Numbered from the stretch's first letter, positions 7,859 through 15,782 are shown. The stretch is DNA of 25,177 bases from Pseudomonadota bacterium (GCA_021822115.1 JAJZSA010000035.1:1-25177), one strand, 5' to 3'. Made by a program: numbers and translations. Notes: generated by a model not told the origin, from the sequence alone.

Positions 7859-9085
7859 CTACTGCTGCGACATCCGTTCCGCGAACTGGATGGTAAATCG
7901 GTTTAGCGCCGACTTCCAATCTCGGATCGGCATCGTCCACTTCTTGCTGATGTTGTTCAGCGCCAAGTAGAACAGTTTCAGCAACGCCTCATCGCTCGGG
8001 AACGAGCCGCGGTTCTTGGTGATCTTGCGCAGACTCATGTTCACCGATTCGATGGCGTTGGTGGTGTAGATCACCTTCCTGATCTCCGGCGGGTAATCGA
8101 AGAACGGGATGATGCGTGTCCAGTTGCGCCGCCACGATTGCACGATGGGCGGGTATGCCTCGCCCCATTTCTCCTCGAACTCAGCCAATTGCTGCTCGGC
8201 GTCCTCGACGGTGGTGGCGCTGTAGATGGTGCGCAGGTCGGCTGCGACTTCCTTGCGCAGTTTCCAGCTCACATAGTTCAGGCTGTAACGCACCAGATGG
8301 ACGATGCACAACTGCACGTCGGTCTTGGGGAACACGGTCTCGATGGCTTCCGGGAATCCCTTCAATCCATCGACGCAGACGATGAAGATGTCCTGCACAC
8401 CCCGGTTCTTCAGCTCCGTCACGACCTGCAACCAGAACTTGGCCCCTTCGGTCTGGGCGATCCAGATGCCCAGCAGTTCCTTCTCGCCGGCCATATTGAT
8501 ACCGAGCGCCAGGTAGACCGCCTTGGCCCGCACGGTACCGGCATCGCGCACCTTCACATGAATGCAGTCCAGATAGACGATGGGGTACAGCGCATCCAGC
8601 GGTCTGGATTGCCATGCCTTGACCTCGTCGGCCACGGCATCCGTCACCGAGGAGATCAGGCTGGGCGATACCTCGGTGCCGTACATCTCTTCCAGATGGC
8701 CTTGTATCTCGCGCACCGTCATGCCGCGTGCATACAGCGACAGGATCTTCTCATCGAAGCCGTTCCAGCGAGTCTGGTGTTTGGGGATCAGTTGCGGCTC
8801 GAAGCTGCCGTTACGGTCACGGGGAATCTCGAGCGGCAGCTCACCGAACTCGCCCTTGAGCGTCTTGCGACTCTTGCCGTTTCGGGTATTGCCGGTGGGA
8901 TTGGTGACGGCCTCGTTCTTGGCGTGGCCGAGGTGGGCTTCCATCTCAGCATCCAGCGCGCGTTCGACGAGGGCCTTGGTGAGCTGCTTGAGCAGGCCGT
9001 TCTCGCCGATCAGGTCTTCGGGTTTCTTATATCCAGACAGCAGGCTGTCGATCAGCTCTGCGGGTAGTGCTTTTGCTACGGTCAT
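7859..9085 (-). CDS. IS256-family (Mutator-type) DDE transposase
   Basis: The product has 408 residues, full length for the family. DDE residues are visible in YLDCIHV (about Asp172), CVDGLKG (about Asp238) and NAIESVN (about Glu345). Family landmarks include GNTRNGKSRKTLKGEFG, LYARGMTVREI, the C/H stretch QLCIVHLVRYSLNYV and YTTNAIES. GGAAGGAG lies 6 bases before the ATG, a strong ribosome-binding site. The frame is intact, so the element may still be active. It reads in the same direction as the downstream RM remnant operon and could supply transcription to it. Confidence 0.95.
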   Translation of the reverse strand: MTVAKALPAELIDSLLSGYKKPEDLIGENGLLKQLTKALVERALDAEMEAHLGHAKNEAVTNPTGNTRNGKSRKTLKGEFGELPLEIPRDRNGSFEPQLIPKHQTRWNGFDEKILSLYARGMTVREIQGHLEEMYGTEVSPSLISSVTDAVADEVKAWQSRPLDALYPIVYLDCIHVKVRDAGTVRAKAVYLALGINMAGEKELLGIWIAQTEGAKFWLQVVTELKNRGVQDIFIVCVDGLKGFPEAIETVFPKTDVQLCIVHLVRYSLNYVSWKLRKEVAADLRTIYSATTVEDAEQQLAEFEEKWGEAYPPIVQSWRRNWTRIIPFFDYPPEIRKVIYTTNAIESVNMSLRKITKNRGSFPSDEALLKLFYLALNNISKKWTMPIRDWKSALNRFTIQFAERMSQQ

Positions 9086-9126
9086 TGATGCTCCTTCCTA
9101 AGGGACGGCAGTTTCCTGCCAAATGA

Positions 9127-9154
9127 CCGTTTACACAAAAATTCTTACACCCTC
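9127..9154 (-). repeat. IS256-family terminal inverted repeat, right
   Basis: Read on the minus strand it begins GAGGGTGTAAGA and ends GTGTAAACGG. It is the partner of 7824-7851. Confidence 0.85.
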
Positions 9155-9156
9155 CC

Positions 9157-9389
9157 GCGATGCTAGCCAAGCTATGCTTACTAGCAGTTAAGCCCCATCC
9201 TTAAATGCCGCCAAGAGTTTCAGTGTGTGTATTTTATGGCTGATTTGTCAAAAAAACGACCTGATTCTTGTGGCAAATTTCGGTCGCATCGTTGCTTTGA
9301 TGACCATACAATGCAATTGTGGAAGAGTGTGGCGAGGCTTACGAGGCAGGCTTTGCAGCTGTAAGCTGCAACTGTTGCTTCAGTTAATT
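9157..9389. other. Island stretch without a recognisable gene
   Basis: Between the IS end and the DUF6876-like gene I see only short open frames with no protein-like composition. None of the frames resembles the missing part of the MmeI-like gene. It may be scar sequence left by the IS-associated deletion. Confidence 0.5.
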
Positions 9390-9764
9390 TTAGTATTCGC
9401 TCGGCAACATCACTACCCAAAACTTCTGCGCCCAGCACGCATACAGTTTGATGGTAGCTAACGGAAAGTCCGTATATTCGATTTCCTGCTCCGCAAGCAC
9501 ATTGCCATTCCCATCATCTATTACGGCTTTAGCTTGGCTATCGTTCACATTCAGCGTTAAGCAAACGAATGGATGTTTTATTTTGTCTATCGTTCCCAAG
9601 TAACTACTGAACAAATCTAACAACCACCAACTCGCTGCTTCTTCTGCTAGATACCCAACGCCGTCTGTTATCACTACCTGCTTGTTAATTCGCAGATACT
9701 GTTCTGTACCTGTAAATTGCTTAAGCTCAGTTAGCAGCTTAACTGCTGAGATTTTTGAACGCAT
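9390..9764 (-). CDS. DUF6876-like small protein
   Basis: The product has 124 residues, without signal peptide or membrane span. It carries LKQFTGTEQYLRINKQVVITDGVGYLAEEAASWWLLDL, a pattern I recall from the uncharacterised DUF6876 family (FTGTE..Y, TDGV.YLAEEA..WL.D) found on mobile elements. The assignment is from memory. AGGGGC lies about 6-11 bases before the ATG at 9764 and sits inside a hairpin (9770-9792). The gene follows the integrase gene on the same strand with a 33-base gap. Function unknown. Confidence 0.65.
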   Translation of the reverse strand: MRSKISAVKLLTELKQFTGTEQYLRINKQVVITDGVGYLAEEAASWWLLDLFSSYLGTIDKIKHPFVCLTLNVNDSQAKAVIDDGNGNVLAEQEIEYTDFPLATIKLYACWAQKFWVVMLPSEY

Positions 9765-9769
9765 ACATA

Positions 9770-9792
9770 GCCCCTAGTTATTAGCTAAGGGC
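9770..9792 (-). promoter_or_regulatory. Hairpin between integrase and DUF6876-like gene, covering its ribosome-binding site
   Basis: An 8-bp stem, 9770-9777 with 9785-9792 (one G-T pair), has a 7-base loop. On the minus strand its second arm contains AGGGGC, the likely ribosome-binding site of the next gene. No T-run follows, so it is not a canonical terminator. It may modulate translation or protect the mRNA end. Confidence 0.45.
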
Positions 9793-9797
9793 TAGTA

Positions 9798-11198
9798 TTA
9801 CTTCGATATTTTCTTTGCGCGACCTGATTTTTGGTTTGTTGCTGCTGACTGTTTTTGTGCTTGCTGCGCTGCTAGTTTTGCCGCTTTAATCGAGCTGTAA
9901 TAGTCGCTAATAATCCCACCGCCATTCAGCAGTTTTCTCGTCTCTTCACCGCGCAACTGCTCTATCGCCTTAATTACGTCCAAGTGCGAATAGTGTTGCT
10001 CGATCATCTGTGCGCTTGTTCCCATTTGCTTTGCTAACGTGTGTATAGCAACTTCATCATAAGTTAATGCGAGCGTTGCGTAAGTATGACGCAAGCTATA
10101 AAACACGCGGCTCTGACCTGTTATTGGGTCAATTAGCAAGTTGTGCTCTTTCAAGTAACGCTCAAACATTTTCTGAAAGCCTTTGCTTCCGTCTGTCTTG
10201 TCCTTTAGTCGAAACACATAGTCATCATTGCTGGGGATAGCTATACCCTTAAATGGGTCAACAATTGGGTTTGCTACGTTGTAGTTCCTGCGTGCTATTC
10301 GCTCCAGCGCTGCAACTGTTGGCTGTCGTCCGATAATTTTCCGCGTACCTGTCTTGCCAGTTACTACCATCGTGCAAGTTCTATTCAAGTTAGCAATTTC
10401 AATTTCTTCGCCATCTTCGTCATACTGGCCTGTTTTAATCAACTCAGGCTTCATCGCAAACTGCACTTCTTTCCACTTCAAGTTAAGCAGCTCTTTGCCA
10501 GGTCTTGCTCCCGTATCAAGTAACGCTTCAACGTAATCACGCATCAGCGTTCGCTGCCCAATAAACTTTGGCTTTGAGTTAGCTAGCCAGCTATCGAAAT
10601 TTCCAAGCAGCGCACGTATCTCTTCAAGTTCAAATGCAGCACGTCTTTCGCTTTTCTTACCGCTAGCTTCGAGTTTTGGCCGCGCCGCTTCGTTCATAAA
10701 GTTGCGAATCACAGCCTCATCAAAAACGCGATTAAGCGCGGCGTTTTGCATTAGCAGCGTACTACGTGCCAACGCTCCGCCGTTTTGCTTCGCACGCGAT
10801 TTATTCAGCTCATCCAATGCCACATAGGTAACATTTGTAATGGCCTTATTGCCTAACGCTGGGATTAGGTAGTCTTTAATTACGCGGATGTAGTCCTCGT
10901 AGGAGCGTTTGCCGCTGCCAATAGCTAACTCTTCCTCCATCCGTCTAATCGCTTGCTTTGCAACATCGCGGAATTTGCGTGTAACTACGGGCAAGTTTTC
11001 ATGCTTCCGTATCTCAGCCGCAATCATTAGCTCTTTAGCTCGCTTTTTAGCTTTCGCTTCATCGCGCTCTTTTGTTGATGCTCGCTGCCAGATGTTGTCT
11101 ACCTTAAAGCGGCATTGCCATACGCTGCTGCGTTCACGCCTGTAGATAACCAGTTCGCGCTCTAACAGAATGGTAGTTGTGGGGGATTGTGCAGGCAT
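9798..11198 (-). CDS. Tyrosine recombinase (island integrase)
   Basis: The 466-residue product has an N-terminal arm-binding-like region, a core-binding domain (RSYEDYIRVIKDYLIPALGNKAITNV...) and a catalytic domain. Catalytic landmarks are DTGARPGKELLNLKW (first Arg, about 231), YSLRHTYATLAL (second Arg with His, about 369) and the nucleophile in MIEQHYSHLD (about Tyr403). The first His of the HxxR box is Tyr, as in many island integrases. ATG 11198 gives MPAQSPTTTILLEREL; an in-frame TTG at 11219 also exists, and neither has a clear ribosome-binding site. TATAAA at 11206-11211 lies so close to the ATG that the message may be nearly leaderless. The gene is adjacent to tRNA-Lys, so it is expected to catalyse recombination at that tRNA. 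Confidence 0.93.
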   Translation of the reverse strand: MPAQSPTTTILLERELVIYRRERSSVWQCRFKVDNIWQRASTKERDEAKAKKRAKELMIAAEIRKHENLPVVTRKFRDVAKQAIRRMEEELAIGSGKRSYEDYIRVIKDYLIPALGNKAITNVTYVALDELNKSRAKQNGGALARSTLLMQNAALNRVFDEAVIRNFMNEAARPKLEASGKKSERRAAFELEEIRALLGNFDSWLANSKPKFIGQRTLMRDYVEALLDTGARPGKELLNLKWKEVQFAMKPELIKTGQYDEDGEEIEIANLNRTCTMVVTGKTGTRKIIGRQPTVAALERIARRNYNVANPIVDPFKGIAIPSNDDYVFRLKDKTDGSKGFQKMFERYLKEHNLLIDPITGQSRVFYSLRHTYATLALTYDEVAIHTLAKQMGTSAQMIEQHYSHLDVIKAIEQLRGEETRKLLNGGGIISDYYSSIKAAKLAAQQAQKQSAATNQKSGRAKKISK

Positions 11199-11240
11199 AA
11201 CGCACTTTATAATCAACAAGTTGAAAAATCAACGGCAAAG

Positions 11241-11260
11241 TGTGTAAGCGGTGTGCAAGC
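11241..11260 (+). repeat. Paired direct repeats, candidate recombinase arm sites (integrase end)
   Basis: TGTGTAAGC at 11241-11249 and TGTGCAAGC at 11252-11260 match the pair at 5445-5465. They end 58 bases from the att core and lie just upstream of the integrase gene. Integrase bound here might also control its own gene; that is inference. Confidence 0.5.
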
Positions 11261-11267
11261 AACGAAA

Positions 11268-11293
11268 AAGGGCTTACATTGCTGTAAGCCCTT
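11268..11293 (-). terminator. Island-supplied terminator of tRNA-Lys
   Basis: A 10-bp stem, 11268-11277 with 11284-11293, has a 6-base loop and is followed on the minus strand by TTTCG after the stem's own TT, making a run of five T. It sits 7 bases beyond the tRNA-Lys CCA end. It replaces the original terminator left at 5316-5338. Confidence 0.75.
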
Positions 11294-11299
11294 GATTTT

Positions 11300-11375
11300 T
11301 GGTGGGTCGTGCGGGGATCGAACTTTCGACCAACGGATTAAGAGTCCGCTGCTCTACCAGCTGAGCTAACGACCC
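11300..11375 (-). tRNA. tRNA-Lys (anticodon CTT), chimeric with mismatched T-stem
   Basis: The 76-base gene on the minus strand has acceptor GGGTCGT/ACGACCC, D-arm GCTC/GAGC, anticodon loop CTCTTAA (anticodon CTT) and encoded CCA. The T-arm is abnormal. GAAAG faces CCCGC around TTCGATC, so only the outer and closing pairs form and three of five positions are mismatched. The displaced copy at 5344-5388 has CTTTC there and would pair fully with GAAAG. The 3' part past the core was therefore supplied by the island and does not match the chromosomal 5' part. The gene still has a good promoter. Whether the tRNA works is uncertain; a tRNA-Lys(TTT) elsewhere could cover AAG codons. Confidence 0.9.
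11318..11344 (-). repeat. Integrase-end attachment core within tRNA-Lys
   Basis: This 27-bp stretch spans the anticodon loop to the T-loop of tRNA-Lys and is identical to 5362-5388. Strand exchange must have occurred within it. Confidence 0.85.
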
Positions 11376-11388
11376 GGAAGAGCCGCGC

Positions 11389-11416
11389 ATTTTATGGATA
11401 CGATAGAATTTGTCAA
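11389..11416 (-). promoter_or_regulatory. Promoter of tRNA-Lys
   Basis: On the minus strand a perfect TTGACA (11411-11416) and TAAAAT (11389-11394) are separated by 16 bases. The start would fall a few bases before the mature tRNA 5' end. Confidence 0.7.
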
Positions 11417-11467
11417 GAAAATTTCATGACTGCATGAACGATATGCGGAGAAAATGTCGACTCACAA

Positions 11468-11490
11468 TTCCCGAGAGCTTTTCTCGGGAA
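11468..11490. promoter_or_regulatory. Perfect inverted repeat upstream of the efflux operon
   Basis: TTCCCGAGA (11468-11476) and TCTCGGGAA (11482-11490) form a perfect 9-bp inverted repeat with a 5-base spacer, about 125 bases before the adaptor gene. No T-run follows on either strand, so it is not an obvious terminator. It could be an operator or a leader hairpin of the efflux operon. I found no convincing promoter pair in 11417-11613. Confidence 0.4.
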
Positions 11491-11613
11491 CTTATTCGCG
11501 CAATGAAGGACTATGTCAGCCGTGTGCTGGCAGCACCCCGATGCACAGTACCATCACCAACAATATGACTGACCGGGTCTGGGCAGTCGATTCGCTCTGG
11601 AGAAATATAAAGA

Positions 11614-12708
11614 ATGAAGAAGATTCACTTGCTCGTCCTGCTGATCGCGCAGCTCCTCCATCCGGCATGGGCACAGGATCTCGCCCTGAGTGCGGAACAG
11701 ATCGACAAGCTCGGCATCGCCACCGCACCGCTGCCCCCGCAAGCCAGTGGCGAACTGTCCGGCATCCCCGGGCAAGTGGTGATCCCTGGCGATCAGCTCT
11801 ACACCATCAGCACGCCACTCGCCGCGATGGTAGAACAGACTCTGGTGGGAGTCGGTGACGCAGTGAAGAAAGGCCAGGTACTGGCTCGCTTGCAGAGCCC
11901 GGCTTTCATAGAGGCTCAACGCAGCCTGCTGCAAGCGCACATGCAAGTCCAGCTCACGGACGACAACCTGACGCGGGATCAGGCGCTATGGAAGGATGGC
12001 ATCATCGCCGAGAGCCGTTTACGTGCCACGCGCAGCCAGCGCAGCGAGGCGCACGCCATCCTCAACGAACGGCGACAGTCGCTAAAACTGTTCGGCATGT
12101 CGCAACACGATATCGATGAATTGCTGAATGGCAACCATCTGAGCAGCCAGCTCGCCATCACCTCGCCCATCAGCGGCGTGATCCTGGAAAAGAGCGCCAG
12201 TTCCGGCCAACGCCTGGATGCCGCGGCCCCCTTGTTCAAGGTCGCCAGCCTGAAACCGCTCGCACTTGAACTGCAAGTGCCGCTGGCCAGTGCCGGCAAC
12301 CTGAAGACCGGTGCGGCAGTGACCCTGCCAGCCTCCGGCGCACGTGGCAGGCTGACCGCGATCGGCAGCAGCCTGAGCGGCGGCAGCCAGACCATCCTGG
12401 TGCGCGCACTGATCGACAAGGGCGCGGAAGCCTTGCGTCCCGGACAATATGTGGAAGCCAGCATCAGCACCGAGAATGGCAGCAAGAAACAATGGAACGT
12501 GCCGAACACCGCTCTCGTCCGCCTGGATGCTCAGGCTATCGTATTCGTGCGCACCGCCACCGGTTTCCATGGCATGCCGGTGACTATCCTGCTCGAAGGC
12601 GCACAGAACAGCGTGATCACCGGGCAATTCAAGGGAGATGAGCAGATCGCCGTACGCGGCGTATCCGCCCTGAAATCCAGCTCAATGGGCATCGGCGGAG
12701 GCGAATGA
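11614..12708 (+). CDS. RND efflux periplasmic adaptor (membrane fusion protein), heavy-metal type
   Basis: The 364-residue product begins with a signal peptide (MKKIHLLVLLIAQLLHPAWA, likely cut before QDLAL). It has split barrel-sandwich/lipoyl halves (STPLAAMVEQTLVGVGDAVKKGQVLARLQSP and ITSPISGVILEKSASSGQRLDAAAPLFKVASL) around a helical hairpin rich in Arg and Gln. A beta-barrel follows, with LRPGQYVEASI near the end. It would link the inner-membrane pump to the TolC-like channel. No Met- or His-rich metal-binding extension is visible. GGAGA lies about 10 bases before the ATG. Its stop overlaps the pump start by 4 bases. The CzcB/CusB family is clear; the metal is not. Confidence 0.9.
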   Translation: MKKIHLLVLLIAQLLHPAWAQDLALSAEQIDKLGIATAPLPPQASGELSGIPGQVVIPGDQLYTISTPLAAMVEQTLVGVGDAVKKGQVLARLQSPAFIEAQRSLLQAHMQVQLTDDNLTRDQALWKDGIIAESRLRATRSQRSEAHAILNERRQSLKLFGMSQHDIDELLNGNHLSSQLAITSPISGVILEKSASSGQRLDAAAPLFKVASLKPLALELQVPLASAGNLKTGAAVTLPASGARGRLTAIGSSLSGGSQTILVRALIDKGAEALRPGQYVEASISTENGSKKQWNVPNTALVRLDAQAIVFVRTATGFHGMPVTILLEGAQNSVITGQFKGDEQIAVRGVSALKSSSMGIGGGE

Positions 12709-15700
12709 TGTTCTCCAAACTGCTTGAATTCGCGCTGACCCAGCGCATGCTCGCGGCCGCCCTGACGTTGCTGCTGATCGGCGCTGGCATCTCTGCCTTC
12801 CGCGAACTGCCCATCGATGCCTTCCCCGATGTCTCGACCACTCAGGTCAAGATCATCATGAAAGCCCCGGGCATGACGCCGGAAGAGGTGGAAGCACGCA
12901 TCGTAGCACCGATCGAACTGGAGATGCTGGGTATCCCCAACCAGCGCGTGCTGCGTTCGATCTCCAAATATGCAATCGCCGACATCACCATCGACTTCAA
13001 CGACGGCACCGATATCTACTGGGCACGCCAGCAGGTCGCGGAACGCCTGAACAATGCATTGCGCGACTTGCCGCCGGATGTTTCCGGCGGTTTGGCCCCC
13101 ATCACCACCCCGCTGGGTGAGATGTTCATGTTCACGGTGGAAGGCGACGGCGTCTCGCTGGAAGAGCGGCGCACCCTGCTCGACTGGACCATCCGTCCGG
13201 CCCTGCGCACCTTGCCGGGCGTGGCCGATGTGAACTCGCTGGGCGGTCTGGCGCGCAGCTTCGAGATCGTGCCCAACCACAACGCACTGGCGGCGCACGG
13301 CATCTCGTTCGCCGAACTGCGTAACGCCATCGAGATGAACAACCGCAATGACGGTGCCGGACGTATCAGCGACGGCGACGAATCCTTGCTGGTGCGCGCC
13401 GAAGGCAGCATCCGCAATCTGCAGGATGTACGCGACATCGTCATCGTCGGCCGCCCCGGCAGTCTGGTGCGTGTAGCGGATGTCGCCGAAGTGCGCATCG
13501 GCAGCCTGACCCGCTACGGCACCTTCACCAAGGATGGTCACGGCGAAGCGGTGGAAGGCCTGGTGCTCGGCCTGCGCGGTGCGAATGCGCAAAAGGTAGT
13601 GGACGGCGTACGCGCCAAGCTGGCTGAGCTCGCGCCCACCCTGCCCAAGGGCGTGACCACCCAGGTGTTCTATGATCGCGGCAGTCTGGTGGAACGTGCT
13701 GTCGGTACCGTCTCCAAGGCGCTCACCGAGGCCATCATCTTGGTCGTCATCCTGCTGGTACTGTTCCTCGGCAACCTGCGTGCGGCACTGGTGGTGGCCC
13801 TCACGCTACCGCTGGCTGTGCTCATCACCTTCATCCTGATGAGCGAATTCGACATGTCGGCCAACCTGATGTCGCTGGGCGGTCTCGCCATCGCCATCGG
13901 CATGCTGGTGGATGCCGCCGTGGTTGTGGTGGAGAACATCATCAACCATCTGGCCCACCGCAAGGCGCATATCCCGCACCTGCACGTGATCTATCGCGCG
14001 GTGAAAGAGGTGATCACACCGGTCGCTGCCGGCGTGGCTATCATCATCATCGTGTTCCTGCCCTTGCTCACGCTGCAAGGACTGGAAGGCAAGCTGTTCA
14101 TCCCGGTGGCAGTCACCATCGTATTTGCGCTGGCAGGCTCCCTGTTACTGTCGCTCACCTTCGTGCCGATGCTCGCTTCTTTCCTGCTGAAACAGGCCGG
14201 GCACGACGACCCCTGGCTGGTGCGCAAGGCGATGGGCCTGTATGAACCACTGCTACGCCGCGCCCTCGCTCAAGAGAAGCTGGTGATCGGTATCGCCCTG
14301 TCCGCACTGCTGGTGACTGGCGGCATCTACATGCTGCTCGGCAAGACCTTCATGCCGGAGATGGATGAAGGTGACATCATCATGCAGGTCTCCAAACTGC
14401 CTTCCATCAATCTGCAACAGACGGCAGAGATGGATAAGCGCATCCAGGCTGCGATCCTGGCACAGGTGCCGGAAGTCAAAGGCATCGTGTCGCGCGCCGG
14501 CGCCGACGAGCTGGGCCTCGACCCGATGGGTCTGAACGAGACCGACAATTTCCTGGTGCTGAAACCGCAGAAGGAATGGCGCAACCCGGACAAGAACGCG
14601 ATCATCGACGAAATCCGCAAGGTGATGGCAGATTTCCCCGGTGTCGAGTTCGGTTTCACCCAACCCATCGCGATGCGCGTCTCCGAGATGCTCACCGGCG
14701 CGCGCGGCGACGTGGCGATCAAACTGTTCGGCACTGACTTGGCGACACTGAACGACCGCGCCGAAAAGATCGTCAAGGTGCTGGAAGGCATCCCTGGCAG
14801 CGAAGATGTTTATACCGTGCAGAACAGCGGCGTGCAGTACTACCGCGTCATCATCGATCGTCTCGCCGCCGGCCGTCTCGGCCTCAATGTGGATGACATC
14901 GGCGTCGCCCTGCGCAGCCAGATCGAAGGCCAGCAACTGGGTACGGTGATCGAATCCGGCCGCCGCACACCGCTCATCGTGCGCGGCGAATCGGACATCC
15001 AGCAATCCCCCGCGCTCTTCGCCGCTTTGACACTGCCCCTGCCCAACGGCCAGGCCGTGCCGTTGTCGGTGGTAGCGCGATTGGAGCGCGCCGATGGCCC
15101 GGTCAAGGTCGATCGTCAGGACGGGCAGCGCATGGTGGTGATCCAGAGCAACGTGCGCGGACGCGACCTGGTCGGCTTCGTCGACGATGCCAAGGCTGCC
15201 GTCGCAACGCAGGTCGATCTGCCCAGCGGCTACCACCTGACCTGGGGCGGCCAGTTCGAGAACCAGCAACGTGCCGCGGCGCGCCTGGCGGTCGTCGTGC
15301 CGATCGCCCTGGGGATGATCTTCATGCTGTTGTTCGCCACCTTTGGTTCGGTGCGGCAAGCGACACTGGTGCTGACCAACATCCCGTTCGCCTTGATCGG
15401 CGGCGTGTTCGCCCTGTGGCTGAGCGGCGAATACATGTCGGTCCCTGCCTCGGTCGGCTTCATCGCGCTGCTCGGCATCGCCGTGCTGAACGGGGTGGTG
15501 ATGGTGTCCTATTTCAATCAACTGCACGATGAGGGCATGGATATCGCCAAGGTCGTCTTCGAAGGCGCCAAACGCCGCCTGCGCCCGGTGCTGATGACCG
15601 CCAGCATCACGGCGTTCGGTCTGCTGCCGGTGCTGTTTGCCAGCGGCCCCGGCTCCGAGATCCAGAAACCGCTGGCCATCGTGGTCACCGGCGGCCTGAT

Positions 15701-15782
15701 CAGCTCCACTGCACTGACGCTGATCATGCTGCCCATCCTGTACCGCCGTTTCGGCGTGGAATCCTCCAAGGTGCAAGCATGA
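12705..15782 (+). CDS. CzcA/CusA-type heavy-metal RND efflux pump
   Basis: The 1025-residue product is a full-length HME-RND inner-membrane proton antiporter. It has the first transmembrane helix near residues 10-30, large periplasmic loops and a second half beginning near the LLGKTFMPEMDEGD segment. The fourth-helix motif reads GMLVDAAVVVVENIINH, with the proton-relay aspartate at about 403. DPMGLNETDNFLVLKPQKEW and QPIAMRVSEMLTGARGDVAIKLFG resemble CzcA more than CusA, which suggests divalent cations (Co, Zn, Cd or Ni), while VDAA is CusA-like. The substrate is therefore open. ATG 12705 and ATG 12708 are both possible starts, the first overlapping the adaptor stop. The gene also overlaps the DUF3240 gene by 4 bases. 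Confidence 0.93.
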   Translation: MMFSKLLEFALTQRMLAAALTLLLIGAGISAFRELPIDAFPDVSTTQVKIIMKAPGMTPEEVEARIVAPIELEMLGIPNQRVLRSISKYAIADITIDFNDGTDIYWARQQVAERLNNALRDLPPDVSGGLAPITTPLGEMFMFTVEGDGVSLEERRTLLDWTIRPALRTLPGVADVNSLGGLARSFEIVPNHNALAAHGISFAELRNAIEMNNRNDGAGRISDGDESLLVRAEGSIRNLQDVRDIVIVGRPGSLVRVADVAEVRIGSLTRYGTFTKDGHGEAVEGLVLGLRGANAQKVVDGVRAKLAELAPTLPKGVTTQVFYDRGSLVERAVGTVSKALTEAIILVVILLVLFLGNLRAALVVALTLPLAVLITFILMSEFDMSANLMSLGGLAIAIGMLVDAAVVVVENIINHLAHRKAHIPHLHVIYRAVKEVITPVAAGVAIIIIVFLPLLTLQGLEGKLFIPVAVTIVFALAGSLLLSLTFVPMLASFLLKQAGHDDPWLVRKAMGLYEPLLRRALAQEKLVIGIALSALLVTGGIYMLLGKTFMPEMDEGDIIMQVSKLPSINLQQTAEMDKRIQAAILAQVPEVKGIVSRAGADELGLDPMGLNETDNFLVLKPQKEWRNPDKNAIIDEIRKVMADFPGVEFGFTQPIAMRVSEMLTGARGDVAIKLFGTDLATLNDRAEKIVKVLEGIPGSEDVYTVQNSGVQYYRVIIDRLAAGRLGLNVDDIGVALRSQIEGQQLGTVIESGRRTPLIVRGESDIQQSPALFAALTLPLPNGQAVPLSVVARLERADGPVKVDRQDGQRMVVIQSNVRGRDLVGFVDDAKAAVATQVDLPSGYHLTWGGQFENQQRAAARLAVVVPIALGMIFMLLFATFGSVRQATLVLTNIPFALIGGVFALWLSGEYMSVPASVGFIALLGIAVLNGVVMVSYFNQLHDEGMDIAKVVFEGAKRRLRPVLMTASITAFGLLPVLFASGPGSEIQKPLAIVVTGGLISSTALTLIMLPILYRRFGVESSKVQA

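Larger units (their letters stand above)
7822..9156 (-). mobile_element. IS256-family insertion sequence (about 1.33 kb)
   Basis: The terminal inverted repeats are 7824-7851 and 9127-9154, matching at 24 of 28 positions. Two more G/C pairs extend them to 7822 and 9156. The element encodes one transposase. It is more GC-rich than the island around it and so arrived separately. The flanking 8 bases differ (CGCTCAA-type on the left, GCGATGCT on the right), so there is no target-site duplication. Together with the missing part of the RM gene, this suggests a deletion next to the element. Confidence 0.88.
5344..11344 (-). mobile_element. tRNA-Lys-integrated genomic island of about 6 kb
   Basis: The borders are two copies of the tRNA-Lys 3' region. 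A 27-bp stretch is identical at 5362-5388 and 11318-11344, and further matches (TGGTGGGTCGTG) lie toward the CCA end. A tyrosine recombinase gene lies at the tRNA-proximal end, as is typical of integrative islands. The interior is visibly more AT-rich than both flanks, except for the IS256-family insertion. All genes inside are on the minus strand. No conjugation, phage structural or replication gene is seen, so it would need host or helper functions to spread. Confidence 0.88.

Noticed and set aside
9220..9461. Short open frames on both strands between the IS and the DUF6876-like gene
   Set aside because: The products of about 70-80 residues show no family resemblance and no convincing ribosome-binding site.
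11454..11858. Open frame with GGAG just before its ATG, upstream of and overlapping the adaptor gene
   Set aside because: It runs about 245 bases into the adaptor gene in another frame and has no protein-like features. A shorter leader peptide cannot be excluded but is not supported.
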